This document shows positions 33,496-42,564 of a DNA stretch of 64,000 nucleotides, piece by piece (position 1 is the first letter of the stretch; each line of letters starts with the position of its first letter). The notes below the pieces were generated by a model. It ran no database searches, had not been told where the DNA came from, and was given only the letters and a program-made list of their open reading frames with translations. Both the position numbers and the translations under genes were made by a program. This DNA is from Candidatus Alloenteromonas pullistercoris. Lineage in GTDB: Bacteria; Bacillota_I; Bacilli_A; RFN20; CAG-826. The stretch lies in NCBI GenBank assembly GCA_017694295.1, contig JADINA010000019.1, positions 62,001 to 126,000 on the forward strand. Direction: 5' to 3'.

Positions 33496-34887
33496 TCAAT
33501 TTGCCTTTTGCCTTTTGGCAAGCCTTTTGGATAATAGGGCAACGAGCAAGGTGAACCCAAAGAAGGTGAAGAAGATGGCGACGTAAGCCAAATAGAGGAG
33601 GATGAGGTAAAGGAAATCGACCTCGCATTCCCCGATATTGACGGTCAAAAACCCCGGCAAATCGATTGGCAATGGGCAAATCTGGGTGAAGGCGAAGTTG
33701 AGGTAAAGCAATTCGCTGAGATGCTCCCCGGAGTTGGTTACCCAGGTCGCGGAGAGATTGGTGATCAAAACCGAGGTGAAGGTCGCCACCAAGATGACGA
33801 AGGCGTAGTAAACCAAGGGGATTTTGACGTCTTTGACCTTAAATTCGCTTAATCCCAACATAACCGGCAATACCGAGAGGAGGAAAAGAAGGAGGTGGGT
33901 GAGGGTGAAATAGGCAAAGGAATAGTCAATGACCGCCCCGAAGTTCTGAATCCGCCCGAAATAGAAGAAGACGGTGACGGCCCCGGCGGAATGGACGAAG
34001 AAGGCGATGTCGTAAAGCCTTTTTTTGTTTAGGAAGAGGGCGAGGAAGACGATGATCTTCCCGATGTCGCAGATGAATAGGGGGATGCTGGAAAGGGCGA
34101 TGTTGTATATGTTGTAGCCATCCCCTATGAGCATCGAGTCCTTCCCGGCGAAATGGATGAGAAGGACGATGGCCATGACCCTTAGCCAATATAGCTGCCT
34201 TTCCTTCGTTTTCCTTTTTAGGATGAGGTAGGCAAGCAGGGTGAAGATGGGCACCAACGCCAAAGAAAGGAAATGCCAGAAGGAGAAGTTCTCGAAGCGG
34301 AGGAAGTCGCTTAGCCAGCTTGGGGAAAGAGAAAGCGGGTAGCTAAGCACGTTAAGCGGGAGGCAGACTAAGACGAATAGGGGGAGGAAAAGAAGGGAAC
34401 GGAAATCCTTTTTGCCTAAGCCATCGCGCAAAAGCAGATGGGCGCAAAGAAGGAGCAGGGCAAAAGATTGCAAAGCGTAAAGTGCCCAGATCATCCCCTT
34501 TGGGATAAGCTGGTTGATCGAATCGTATATCTCCATCGTCACCGGGTCGAGGTTGTTCCGATTCGGCGTGTTTTCCATCGTCTTTTCCATCGAACAGTAC
34601 TCGGCTGTCCCTAAAAGCGAGAACACGGCCACCAGGGGATAAACTATCTTCAATGTCGACTTGGCCTTTGCCGAATTGAGGAAAACGGCCATCGGGACGA
34701 GTAGATACCCCGCCATCTTAAGCAATTCGCAAATGTAAAGCATGGCCGAGAAGTCAAGCGGCCTGGAGAAAACATGGAACTGGTTGAAGGTGAAAGACTC
34801 AATCAAGCCGAAAAGCAAATAGGCGGCGGAAAGGAGTGCCGCCACCCAACCCAACTTATTAGGCCGTGTGGAAAAGGAGGTCTCCAT
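33496..34887 (-). CDS. Multi-pass membrane protein of unknown function
   Basis: 463 residues from ATG 34887, which overlaps the end of glnN by 29 bases; the ORF-track start 14 codons earlier is inside glnN. About ten to twelve hydrophobic helices are separated by short basic loops (LILKRKTKERQLYW, LNKKRLYD). No transporter or enzyme motif is seen. It is probably translated together with glnN and may be membrane support or a stray neighbour. Confidence 0.7.
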   Translation of the reverse strand: METSFSTRPNKLGWVAALLSAAYLLFGLIESFTFNQFHVFSRPLDFSAMLYICELLKMAGYLLVPMAVFLNSAKAKSTLKIVYPLVAVFSLLGTAEYCSMEKTMENTPNRNNLDPVTMEIYDSINQLIPKGMIWALYALQSFALLLLCAHLLLRDGLGKKDFRSLLFLPLFVLVCLPLNVLSYPLSLSPSWLSDFLRFENFSFWHFLSLALVPIFTLLAYLILKRKTKERQLYWLRVMAIVLLIHFAGKDSMLIGDGYNIYNIALSSIPLFICDIGKIIVFLALFLNKKRLYDIAFFVHSAGAVTVFFYFGRIQNFGAVIDYSFAYFTLTHLLLFLLSVLPVMLGLSEFKVKDVKIPLVYYAFVILVATFTSVLITNLSATWVTNSGEHLSELLYLNFAFTQICPLPIDLPGFLTVNIGECEVDFLYLILLYLAYVAIFFTFFGFTLLVALLSKRLAKRQKAN

Positions 34888-36976
34888 AGCTTGGCACCGG
34901 CCATTCCCTTTTGTCGACGAGCAGCTCAAGCTCGTCGATCGCCTGCCTTAGCCGCCCCATGTCAAGGCGGAGCCTGCAGGCGGCGAAATAGGCGAGGTCC
35001 CGGCCCTTTTTCGCGTTTGCCTCCTTCAGGCTTTGCTTTAGTTTTTCATTGGCCTGGTAGGCTTCGTCGATCTTGCTTGAAAGCTTTTTCGCCAAATCCG
35101 CTAGGCAAGAGGGCTTTGGCCCGCTTGGGAGGCTAAGCTGCTCAAGCAGGCGCTTGGAATAGGACAAGCAGGCGGGCAGGAAAAGCTTGCTCGCCATATG
35201 GACCATCGTTTTCGCGTCCAAGGTCGCCTTGTTCCCGTATTCGGCGTATTTGACCTCAACCCGGGATTGGAGCTCCCTTTCGCTCAGGACGTTGGCCTTC
35301 CCATATAGGTCTTTGGCCTTTTGGCTTTCCAAGCTAGCGATCCCCTCGACGGCGTTATGCAAATGGGGCAAGCCGCGCCTTTCTGCCTCCTTTTCCCATT
35401 CCTTGGAATACCCATCCCCGGAATAGAGGATTCGCTTATGCTTTTTTAGCTTTTCGACAAGCAATTCGGCGGCGGCTTCCTTCTTGTCGGGGTTGGATGA
35501 GGCTTCTAGGGCGGAAGCGAAATCGGAAAGGGCCCGGCCGAGTATCACGTTCAAGGCGGTGGAGGATTCGGCGATCGGGGCGCTTGAGCCGACCATCCTA
35601 AACTCGAACTTGTTGCCGTTATAGGCAAATGGGCTCGTTCTGTTCCGGTCGCCGGCGTCCTTGTATATGTAAGGCAGCGTCTTGACCCCGGTGTCGATGA
35701 TGCCCCTTTCCCGCTTCTCGCCTTCTTTTCCTTGCAAAAGCCTTTCGACCAAGGCCTCGTTGTCCTCCCCGATGAAGGCCGAGACGATCGAAGGCGGGGC
35801 TTCCTCCCCGCCGAGGCGGAGGTCGTTGGAATAGGAGCAGCAGGAGGCGAAAAGCTCCTCCCCGTATTCGTCTATCCCCTCAATCATGGCGGAAAGGAAG
35901 ACGGGGAAATAGGGGCAATCGCGGGCGAAGAGGTTGACCCCCTTGTCGGTCGAAAGGGAGAAGTTGTTGTGCTTGCCAGAGCCGTTTATCCCCTGGAAGG
36001 GCTTTTCGTCGAGTAGGCAGACCAAGCCATGCTTTTTGGCAATTTTCTTAAGCAGCATCATCACCAGCTGGTTTTGGTCGGCGGATATGTTGGAGGGGGC
36101 GTAGATGGTGGCGAGCTCCTCTTGGCAGGGGGCGACCTCGTTATGCTCGGTCTTGCTTAGCACCCCAAGCGACCAAAGCGCCTCGTTGACCTCGGCCATG
36201 AAGGAGGCGACCCGGTTGTTGATGGGCCCAAAATAATGGTCCTCAAGCTCCTGCCCCTTCGGCGGCTTGGCCCCGAAGAGGGTGTGGCCGCAGTAGGCGA
36301 GGTCCTTCCGCTTGGCGAATTGGGATTCGTCGAGGAGGAAATACTCCTGCTCGGGGCCGCAATAGGAGATGACGCGGCTCGATTCTTCGTCCCCTAAAAG
36401 GCGGAGCACCCTGATGGCCTGCTTGGACACGTAATCCATCGAGCGGAGCAAAGGGGTTTTCTCGTCTAGGGCCTCGTTGGTGTAGGAGCAAAAGGCGGTC
36501 GGGATATAGAGGACGGCGCTTTCGCCCTCTTTGATGATGAATGCCGGCGATGTCGGGTCATAGGCGGTGTAGCCCCTGGCCTCGAATGTTGCGCGGAGTC
36601 CGCCATTGGGGAAGCTTGAGGCGTCTGGTTCGCCTTTAATAAGCTCCTTGCCGGAAAAGTGGAGGATCGCGTGGCCATCCCCGTCTTTGCCGGAAAGGAA
36701 GGAATCGTGCTTTTCGGCCGTCGCCCCGTTTAGCGGCTGGAACCAGTGGGTGTAGTGGGTGGCGCCGTTATCTAAGGCCCACCTCATCATCCCATCCGCC
36801 AAACTTGAGGCGATCTCGTCGGGCAGGCTTTCCCCGTCTTCGGATGTTTTGCTTAGCTTTTGGCAAACGTCCTCGCTTAGGTAACGGCTTATCTTCTCCC
36901 CGGAGAAGGAATAGATGCCAAAACGGCCGCGCAGCCCGTTTTCCATCACGGCTTTGTCGTTCCCGCTTTTTTCCAT
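34859..36976 (-). CDS. glnN: Glutamine synthetase type III
   Basis: 705 residues, the length of the GlnN type (types I and II are 350-470). Signatures are ATHYTHWFQPL near 97, SYCGPEQEYFLLD for the metal site, ISADQNQLVM, NGSGKHNNFSLS and the ATP-site region NRTSPFAYNGNKFEFRMVGSS. It makes glutamine from glutamate, ammonia and ATP in the cytosol. A TATAAT box ends seven bases before ATG 36976, so either the mRNA is leaderless or the ATG ten codons on (36946) is used. Confidence 0.93.
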   Translation of the reverse strand: MEKSGNDKAVMENGLRGRFGIYSFSGEKISRYLSEDVCQKLSKTSEDGESLPDEIASSLADGMMRWALDNGATHYTHWFQPLNGATAEKHDSFLSGKDGDGHAILHFSGKELIKGEPDASSFPNGGLRATFEARGYTAYDPTSPAFIIKEGESAVLYIPTAFCSYTNEALDEKTPLLRSMDYVSKQAIRVLRLLGDEESSRVISYCGPEQEYFLLDESQFAKRKDLAYCGHTLFGAKPPKGQELEDHYFGPINNRVASFMAEVNEALWSLGVLSKTEHNEVAPCQEELATIYAPSNISADQNQLVMMLLKKIAKKHGLVCLLDEKPFQGINGSGKHNNFSLSTDKGVNLFARDCPYFPVFLSAMIEGIDEYGEELFASCCSYSNDLRLGGEEAPPSIVSAFIGEDNEALVERLLQGKEGEKRERGIIDTGVKTLPYIYKDAGDRNRTSPFAYNGNKFEFRMVGSSAPIAESSTALNVILGRALSDFASALEASSNPDKKEAAAELLVEKLKKHKRILYSGDGYSKEWEKEAERRGLPHLHNAVEGIASLESQKAKDLYGKANVLSERELQSRVEVKYAEYGNKATLDAKTMVHMASKLFLPACLSYSKRLLEQLSLPSGPKPSCLADLAKKLSSKIDEAYQANEKLKQSLKEANAKKGRDLAYFAACRLRLDMGRLRQAIDELELLVDKREWPVPSYGDLLFHTA

Positions 36977-36983
36977 GGCTCCG

Positions 36984-36989
36984 ATTATA
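36984..36989 (-). promoter_or_regulatory. -10 box of glnN, likely leaderless
   Basis: TATAAT on the minus strand with seven bases between it and the start codon. Confidence 0.5.
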
Positions 36990-37026
36990 TGCTTCGCTCC
37001 CCCTTCTAAAAAAGGGGAAAGTTGGC

Positions 37027-37032
37027 TAGACT
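37027..37032 (+). promoter_or_regulatory. -10-like box of the aldehyde dehydrogenase gene
   Basis: TAGACT nine bases before ATG 37042, divergent from glnN. No Shine-Dalgarno, consistent with a leaderless message. Confidence 0.35.
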
Positions 37033-37041
37033 TGCTTCGCT

Positions 37042-38385
37042 ATGGAACCAAAAGACGCCTTTGCCTCGCTTCGAGGACACGAAAACCCGCCCGCTAGAGT
37101 AAGGAAGGCCCGGCTTAGGGCGCTACGCGAATCGCTATGCCGGCATGAAGGCGAATTGCTTTCCGCCCTTAACCAAGATCTTGGCAAAAGCCCCGAGGAG
37201 GGCTACATGACCGAGCTTGGGCTCGTTTACGATGAGCTTTCCTATTGCCTAAGGCGTCTTAGCCGGTTTTGCAAAGGGGAAAAAGCCAAAGTCGGGCTCG
37301 CCAATTTCCCAGGCAAAGGGAAAGTCATCCACGATCCCTATGGGAGGGTTTTGATCCTCGCCCCTTGGAATTACCCCGTCTTGCTTTCGCTTCAGCCGCT
37401 TATCGGGGCCATCGCCGCCGGGAACTCGGTCGCCATTAAGCCAAGCGAGCTTTCCCCCTCTTGCTCATCGGCCATCCGCAAAGTCGTCGAGTCGGCCTTC
37501 GATAAAGACGTCGCCATTTGCCTTGAGGGCGGGGTGACGACGGCCAAAGCCCTTTTGTCACTCCCCTTCGACATGGTTTTCTACACCGGCTCGACCAAGG
37601 TTGGGCGGGAAGTGTATTCCTCGTGCGCGGAAAAACTCATCCCCTGCGTCCTTGAGCTTGGCGGGAAAAGCCCGGTTTTGGCTTTGCCTAGCGCCGACTT
37701 AAACTTGCTCGCCCGCCGCCTGGCCTTTGGCAAATGCCTTAACGCTGGGCAAACCTGCGTCGCCCCCGATTATTTGCTTTTGCCTAAAGGGAAGGCAAAG
37801 GAATTCACCATTGCCTTCGAAAAGGCCGTCTCCTCCTTTTACCCGCCTTCTCCCCTATCCTGCCCCTTTTACCCGCATATCGTCTCTAAACGCCACTTTG
37901 ACCGCTTAAAAGGGCTTTTGGACGGAGAAAGGCCGCTTTATGGCGGGGAGGACGACGGGCGGCGGATCGCCCCGACCCTTTTACTTTCAAATTTTGAGTC
38001 GAAGGCGATGGGGGAGGAGATATTCGGGCCGATTTTGCCCCTCATCGAATACGACGACCTCGATTCCGCCTTATCCAAAATTGCCTCTTTGCCGACCCCA
38101 CTGGCCTTCTATTGCTTTGGAAAGAAGAAGGAAGCGGAGCGCATCGCCAGTATGGTTGACTGCGGAGCCGCGGTGATAAACGACACCGTCATGCACCTTT
38201 CCTCCCATAGCCTTCCCTTCGGGGGGAAGGGCGGAAGCGGGCTTGGCTGCTACCATGGCCCTTATAGCCTGCTTTGCTTTTCCCGACCAAAGGCGGTTCT
38301 AATTAAGGGGAAGGTTGACGTAAAACTCCGCTACCCACCGTTCACGAAAAGGAAAGACTACATAATAAGAAAAATTGTCCATTAA
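37042..38385 (+). CDS. Aldehyde dehydrogenase (short, fatty-aldehyde-like class)
   Basis: 447 residues. NAD-binding APWNYPVLLSLQPL and FYTGSTKVGREV, catalytic-base Glu in LELGGKSP and nucleophile Cys in NAGQTCVAPDY identify a functional ALDH. The C-terminal end extends with a basic amphipathic segment (PPFTKRKDYIIRK), as in the membrane-associated fatty aldehyde dehydrogenase and YwdH-like group. It oxidises an aldehyde to the acid with NAD(P). The physiological substrate is unknown. It is divergent from glnN with a 65-base intergenic gap. Confidence 0.9.
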   Translation: MEPKDAFASLRGHENPPARVRKARLRALRESLCRHEGELLSALNQDLGKSPEEGYMTELGLVYDELSYCLRRLSRFCKGEKAKVGLANFPGKGKVIHDPYGRVLILAPWNYPVLLSLQPLIGAIAAGNSVAIKPSELSPSCSSAIRKVVESAFDKDVAICLEGGVTTAKALLSLPFDMVFYTGSTKVGREVYSSCAEKLIPCVLELGGKSPVLALPSADLNLLARRLAFGKCLNAGQTCVAPDYLLLPKGKAKEFTIAFEKAVSSFYPPSPLSCPFYPHIVSKRHFDRLKGLLDGERPLYGGEDDGRRIAPTLLLSNFESKAMGEEIFGPILPLIEYDDLDSALSKIASLPTPLAFYCFGKKKEAERIASMVDCGAAVINDTVMHLSSHSLPFGGKGGSGLGCYHGPYSLLCFSRPKAVLIKGKVDVKLRYPPFTKRKDYIIRKIVH

Positions 38386-38481
38386 CTTTTGGGGTGCCTT
38401 TTAATATATAATTCCCCGGCTTGGGGTGGTATGCTCTATCTGGTATTCGATACTAGGTAGTAACTACAGGAGGTAACTATC

Positions 38482-39309
38482 ATGCGTCACATAATCGTCG
38501 ATTCCGGCTCCTCGATAAAGCCGGAGGAAGCCAAAGCCCTCGGATTGGACGTCTTGCCCATCCGCATCAACATCGGCGGAAGGGAATATAGTGATGGGGT
38601 CGACATCGACTCGAGCTCTCTTTACAAACTGATGGAGGAGACAAAGCAATTCCCCAAAACCGCCTTGCCGCGCCTTGATTTGGCCGAAGAGCTCGTCAAA
38701 GGCTATGTTGAGAAGGGGGATGAGGTGCTCATCCTCCCGATCTCGAGCGCCCTTTCCGGCACCTATTCCTCCCTTTGCAGCCTTCTTTCTCCCTATAAGG
38801 GGGTCAAGGTGTTCGACACCAAGCAGGCGGCCGGGGGCATTAGGATATTGGCCCTTGAGGCTTTAAAGCACGCCGACATGGACCTCGATTCCCTTTGCGC
38901 CCACCTTGAGCAACTGCGGAGGCGGATATCCCTCATCTCCTTGCCCGAGACCCTCGATTACCTACTCAAGGGTGGTAGGCTGAAGAAGGCGGCCTGGATG
39001 CTTGGGACCCTTCTTCGCATCCTCCCCGTCATCTCCTTGGGGAAGGAAGGGGAGGTCATTTCCAGCGCCAAGGTGCGCGGCCTCCATAACGGCATCAAGT
39101 ATTTGTCGGAAAAGCCCATCGAGGAGGGGATAGACACCTCCTACCCGATCGTGGCGAGCTATACCAAATCGCGGGAGAACCTCGATAAGGTGATGGCCTT
39201 GCTTAAGGAAAAGGGCATCGTCACCGATTGCTATGACGACCTCACCGCGACCCTCGCCGCCCATTGGGGCCCGAATGCCTTTGGCCTTTTCTACGTTAAA
39301 AAAGCCTAA
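38482..39309 (+). CDS. DegV family fatty-acid-binding protein
   Basis: 275 residues with the DegV features: IIVDSGSSIKPEEA at the N-terminus, DGVDI, PISSALSGTYSSL around the carboxylate-binding Ser, and the LDYLLKGGRLKKAAWMLG segment. DegV/FakB proteins bind a fatty acid and present it to FakA for phosphorylation. FakA is not in the window. It has a strong CAGGAGGT ribosome site and a TATAAT box at 38407. Confidence 0.92.
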   Translation: MRHIIVDSGSSIKPEEAKALGLDVLPIRINIGGREYSDGVDIDSSSLYKLMEETKQFPKTALPRLDLAEELVKGYVEKGDEVLILPISSALSGTYSSLCSLLSPYKGVKVFDTKQAAGGIRILALEALKHADMDLDSLCAHLEQLRRRISLISLPETLDYLLKGGRLKKAAWMLGTLLRILPVISLGKEGEVISSAKVRGLHNGIKYLSEKPIEEGIDTSYPIVASYTKSRENLDKVMALLKEKGIVTDCYDDLTATLAAHWGPNAFGLFYVKKA

Positions 39310-39381
39310 TCGGTTTTATTGAACTAAATCCATCTGCGAATGCCCCCTTTGTTTGGGGCATCCTTTTTCGTTATCTTGGGT

Positions 39382-40092
39382 TTACCCTCTTTGCTTGGAA
39401 AGCTCGTAAAGCCCGATGGAGGCGGCGTTATCGAGGTTAAGGGAATCAAGGCTATGGGATATCTTGATTAATAGCGGCGTCCCGACCTCAAGGAAAGAAG
39501 GGTCAAGCCCTTTGGCCTCGTTTCCGAAAACCAAAGTCGAGGGACGGGGAAAATCCACTTCGCCTAAATGCGTTTTGGCTTGGAGCATGAAAGGGTAGAG
39601 GGCGCGATCCCCAAATTGGGCGCGGTAGGATTCGAAATCCTTGTATCGGGTCAGCCGGAGGGAGAAGAAAGCCCCCATCGAGGAGCGGATGACTTTGGGG
39701 TCGAATGGGTCGGCGCAAGGCTCGACCAAGGCGAGGTCAGTTACCCCAAAGGCCAGGCAACTACGCATTATGGTGCCGAGGTTGCCCATGTTCATCGGGT
39801 TGACCAATAGGCAATGGTCCTCATAAGGGTTTAGCGCCTTTTCCATCTTTTCGAATTCGGCGATGGCCATGACGTTTTCCTTCCCCGAAAGCGAAGCGAA
39901 AACCTTATTGTTGTTGGAAATGACCATTATTCCTTTTTCCCTCGCCTTCGCGATTAGGCGGGATTTCGTCTCGCCCTCCGCCAAATCGGGGGAAAGGTAA
40001 AGGCGGAGGCAACTCGCCTTCTCCAAGGCCTCAAAGGCCAAGGTCAGGCCCAAGGCGAAGGAAGTCGGGCCCTTTTTGTCGTATTTGAGCAT
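39382..40092 (-). CDS. RNA methyltransferase of the TrmH/SpoU family
   Basis: 236 residues. The SPOUT knot motifs are all readable: NPMNMGNLGTIMRS (motif 1), STLVFGNEAKGL (motif 2) and SLDSLNLDNAASIGLYEL (motif 3). An N-terminal substrate-binding domain of about 90 residues precedes them. It transfers methyl from SAM to a 2'-OH in rRNA or tRNA; the target is not predictable. Confidence 0.9.
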   Translation of the reverse strand: MLKYDKKGPTSFALGLTLAFEALEKASCLRLYLSPDLAEGETKSRLIAKAREKGIMVISNNNKVFASLSGKENVMAIAEFEKMEKALNPYEDHCLLVNPMNMGNLGTIMRSCLAFGVTDLALVEPCADPFDPKVIRSSMGAFFSLRLTRYKDFESYRAQFGDRALYPFMLQAKTHLGEVDFPRPSTLVFGNEAKGLDPSFLEVGTPLLIKISHSLDSLNLDNAASIGLYELSKQRG

Positions 40093-40150
40093 TTAGTCGG
40101 TGACCATCCCTTCTTTTCCCCCTATTTGCATTGCAGGAGGCATTTTAGCG

Positions 40151-40558
40151 ATGGACGAGGGAAAAGGGAAGGCAAGCGGCGACTTGCTGCTTACCAGACT
40201 AACCAAAAAGCGGCTATCCGAGCTTGGGCTTAGGCTAAGTGGGGATTCCGGGCTTTACATAGAGGGGGAGCTTTTGGACCAGCTCGCCAGAAGCGACCCC
40301 GAGGGCTATTTAAGGCGGATAGCGAAGATAAAGAAGGCGGTGCTCTCCGCCGAATTCCTCAGCTCCCCCAAAACCCACCTTGGGCCGATTGGCTTTGCCA
40401 AGGCCTTTGAGGTCAGTGACGGGATCGGATTGCTGCGGATCGAATTCACCCCAAAGGGGAAGCCAAGGCGTTATTGCCTAAGCCTATGCAAGGCCTTGGG
40501 GCCGCTTCGGCTTAGTGGATTTGCCCGTTGCGCAGGTAAAAGAAGCGCCTCTTCCTGA
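40151..40558 (+). CDS. Hypothetical protein
   Basis: 135 residues from ATG 40151, which follows GCAGGAGG by 11 bases; the ORF-track GTG/ATG at 40100 has no ribosome site. It is basic, cytosolic and unrecognised. Its last 47 bases overlap the end of the convergent membrane protein gene at 40512, so one of the two 3' ends may be an artefact. Confidence 0.45.
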   Translation: MDEGKGKASGDLLLTRLTKKRLSELGLRLSGDSGLYIEGELLDQLARSDPEGYLRRIAKIKKAVLSAEFLSSPKTHLGPIGFAKAFEVSDGIGLLRIEFTPKGKPRRYCLSLCKALGPLRLSGFARCAGKRSASS

Positions 40559-41174
40559 AGGAGAGGACGTTGTTTAGGGCCACTAGGGCTAGGTCGGTCA
40601 AAAGGAAGGAGAGGAGGAAAAGGAAGACCCCGGCCCAGGTGAGGTCGCTTCCGGTCGCGAAGAAGGAATAGGCGTATTGGGAGCCTTCGTAGAATAGCGA
40701 TTCCGGGAACACGTAGGGCCTTACGTAGATGTAGAGGACGTAGATGAGGGGATAGCAGAAGGAGGTGAAGGCGATGTAAAGCCTGACCGTCCCCTTCTCC
40801 TCGAAGAAAAGGTATTCGAGGAAGGGCAAAAGCAAGAGGGCGAGGTGGAAGTAAAAGCCCTCCGCCGTCCGGTCCAGCCGCATCTGGAAGAAGAAATAAT
40901 ATAGGGCCCCCAATAGGCAAGCCCCAAGCAAGGGCAAGCCAAGGCGCATGTTCATCCCGGCCGGAATGCCCCGCAAACCCCGCTTCAAATCGATGGCATT
41001 TGCCAAGATGGCGATGAATAGGCATAGGCAATAGAAGCCCCCGGCTTGGACGCTTACGAAGCAAAAGGGGTGGTAGGGCCAGCAGGAATGGAGGTAGAAG
41101 ATCAGCCCGGTGAGCAGCAAGGTGAGGATCGCGATCCTCGATAGCAGGGCGATAAGGCGGTTACGGGCGATCAT
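40512..41174 (-). CDS. Membrane protein of the Pr6Pr-like family
   Basis: 220 residues with six hydrophobic helices (about 10-28, 42-60, 78-95, 108-125, 132-152, 182-202), the arrangement of Pr6Pr/FAR-17a-like proteins. Function unknown. The ATG lies ten bases from a TATATT box and has no Shine-Dalgarno, so the message may be leaderless. It is divergent from the NUDIX gene. Confidence 0.65.
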   Translation of the reverse strand: MIARNRLIALLSRIAILTLLLTGLIFYLHSCWPYHPFCFVSVQAGGFYCLCLFIAILANAIDLKRGLRGIPAGMNMRLGLPLLGACLLGALYYFFFQMRLDRTAEGFYFHLALLLLPFLEYLFFEEKGTVRLYIAFTSFCYPLIYVLYIYVRPYVFPESLFYEGSQYAYSFFATGSDLTWAGVFLFLLSFLLTDLALVALNNVLSFRKRRFFYLRNGQIH

Positions 41175-41184
41175 GGCGAGCCCT

Positions 41185-41217
41185 AATATATCACGATGCC
41201 GCGATTCGTGTTAACAT
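41185..41217. promoter_or_regulatory. Divergent leaderless promoters (Pr6Pr-like gene and NUDIX gene)
   Basis: Minus strand: TATATT at 41190-41185, ten bases before ATG 41174. Plus strand: TAACAT at 41212-41217, eight bases before ATG 41226. Neither gene has a Shine-Dalgarno. Confidence 0.45.
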
Positions 41218-41225
41218 ATCGGGCC

Positions 41226-41753
41226 ATGAAGCTTTCCCTTAACCTCAAAGACGACCAATACCCCTTTTCCGGGATAACCGAGGTTCGCCGCGTCTCCCGC
41301 GTCATCGCCTTCGACTCATTGGGCCGGATCGCCATCCACACCGTAAGCCGCGACGACGCCTTTGGCTGCCAAACGTATTTGGAAACCCCCGGGGGCGGGG
41401 TCGATGAAGGCGAGGATTACCAAATGGCCGCCATACGGGAGGCCAAGGAGGAGCTTGGCGACGAGGTCCAATTGCTTGAGTGCCTTGGCGACTGCGTCGA
41501 CGCCTATAACCTCATAAAGCGGAAAAACGAAAACCGCTTCTTCCTCGCTAGGATAAAGAAGGAGGGGCTTTCGAAGCATTTCGTCTCCCAAGGTGACCTT
41601 TATATAAAGGAAACCCGCCTGCTCACCCCAAAGGAAATCGAGGAAGGCTACGCGGCTATGCCGGAACAGGGGGTGTCGCTGCTGGTGAAACGAAGGGAAT
41701 TGCCCTTCCTCCGCCTCGCCTTTTCCCGTCTCCCGCATTACCTTGGCAAATAG
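41226..41753 (+). CDS. NUDIX hydrolase
   Basis: 175 residues from ATG 41226. The Nudix box GGGVDEGEDYQMAAIREAKEELGDE fits GX5EX7REUXEEXGU exactly, with catalytic Glu residues in REAKEE. These enzymes hydrolyse nucleoside diphosphates linked to other groups, for example ADP-ribose or damaged nucleotides, in the cytosol. The substrate is not clear from sequence. Confidence 0.9.
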   Translation: MKLSLNLKDDQYPFSGITEVRRVSRVIAFDSLGRIAIHTVSRDDAFGCQTYLETPGGGVDEGEDYQMAAIREAKEELGDEVQLLECLGDCVDAYNLIKRKNENRFFLARIKKEGLSKHFVSQGDLYIKETRLLTPKEIEEGYAAMPEQGVSLLVKRRELPFLRLAFSRLPHYLGK

Positions 41754-41776
41754 CCAAGTCCTCGCCAAATTGGGCC

Positions 41777-41805
41777 TTGATGGGGGATAGGGCGAAGTAT
41801 ATAGT
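41777..41805 (+). promoter_or_regulatory. Promoter of tRNA-His
   Basis: TTGATG (41777), 17-base spacer, TATAGT (41800); predicted start near 41812, just before the tRNA. Confidence 0.65.
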
Positions 41806-41814
41806 ATTCCCGCT

Positions 41815-41891
41815 GGCGCGATTGGTGAAACGGTGAACACATCCGGCTGTGAACCGGACATGAACGGGTTCGACTCCCGTATCGCGCCCCA
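41815..41891 (+). tRNA. tRNA-His (GTG)
   Basis: Cloverleaf with GCGCGAT/ATCGCGC acceptor stem, anticodon loop CTGTGAA, discriminator C and encoded CCA. A G at -1 (41815) pairs with C73, the identity element for histidyl-tRNA synthetase. The 8 kb downstream is an accessory island. Confidence 0.96.
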
Positions 41892-41909
41892 CACTGGCTC
41901 ATAGGTAAG

Positions 41910-41931
41910 TCCCGATGATTCGGGATTTTTT
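41910..41931 (+). terminator. Terminator of tRNA-His
   Basis: TCCCGA / TCGGGA stem with TGAT loop and six T residues. Confidence 0.85.
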
Positions 41932-42092
41932 GTTTCTTTGGACATGCTTTGATAGGGCATTCGGCACGTTTCTATCAAGAATACAAAGCTTTTGCGGGCT
42001 TAAGCCTTTCAATACGATTCTATGGGTGTTAGCCTGATTCAATAACCCGATTATCCAGATTGTTTTAAGCGGTGAAAAGTGAAAGTTTGGGT

Positions 42093-42149
42093 CATTTCTT
42101 CGACTAACTGCTCGCCATTTCTTCGACTAACTGCTCGCCATTTCTTCGA
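42093..42149 (+). repeat. 23 bp tandem repeats upstream of an ATPase fragment
   Basis: CATTTCTTCGACTAACTG units begin at 42093, 42116 and 42139, exactly 23 bases apart and contiguous; the third is partial. They lie about 40 bases before the ATG of a truncated DUF4143-type ATPase. Confidence 0.9.
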
Positions 42150-42190
42150 TTTCGGTTGTTAACTTCATCGTTTAAACATGAAATGGCGGC

Positions 42191-42376
42191 ATGAAAAAGA
42201 GAGCATTTGCCGCGTTTTTTGATGAAGTACTTGACTTTTCCTTACAAAGCAAAGGCGCAGTTTTGGTTGTCGGGCCAAAGTGGTGCGGAAAGACGAGAAC
42301 GTGTTCCCAACACGCCAAAACCATCATTGAAATGTTGCCGTTGGACAAAAGAAGGCAAAATGTGCTCTTCGCCTAA
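42191..42376 (+). pseudogene. DUF4143-type ATPase, N-terminal fragment
   Basis: 61 codons with the family start and Walker A (LVVGPKWCGKTRTC) then a stop where the Walker B domain should follow (KRRQNVLFA). Nothing matching the remaining 350 residues was found downstream. It still has its tandem-repeat array. Confidence 0.8.
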
Positions 42377-42564
42377 AGCCGCTACGCCTATAAAAAGATA
42401 GCGGGGTATACGTCGTCCCACTGGCGAACCAACGCAATTGTTGTGGCTATTGAGCCCAAACCCAAGGATATTCGTTTTATTTTGCATAGCATTCATCCGC
42501 GGTCCATTTTAATTCGATAGACTATCGCCATTGAGGCTTATCGATGATTCAAGTTATCGACACG

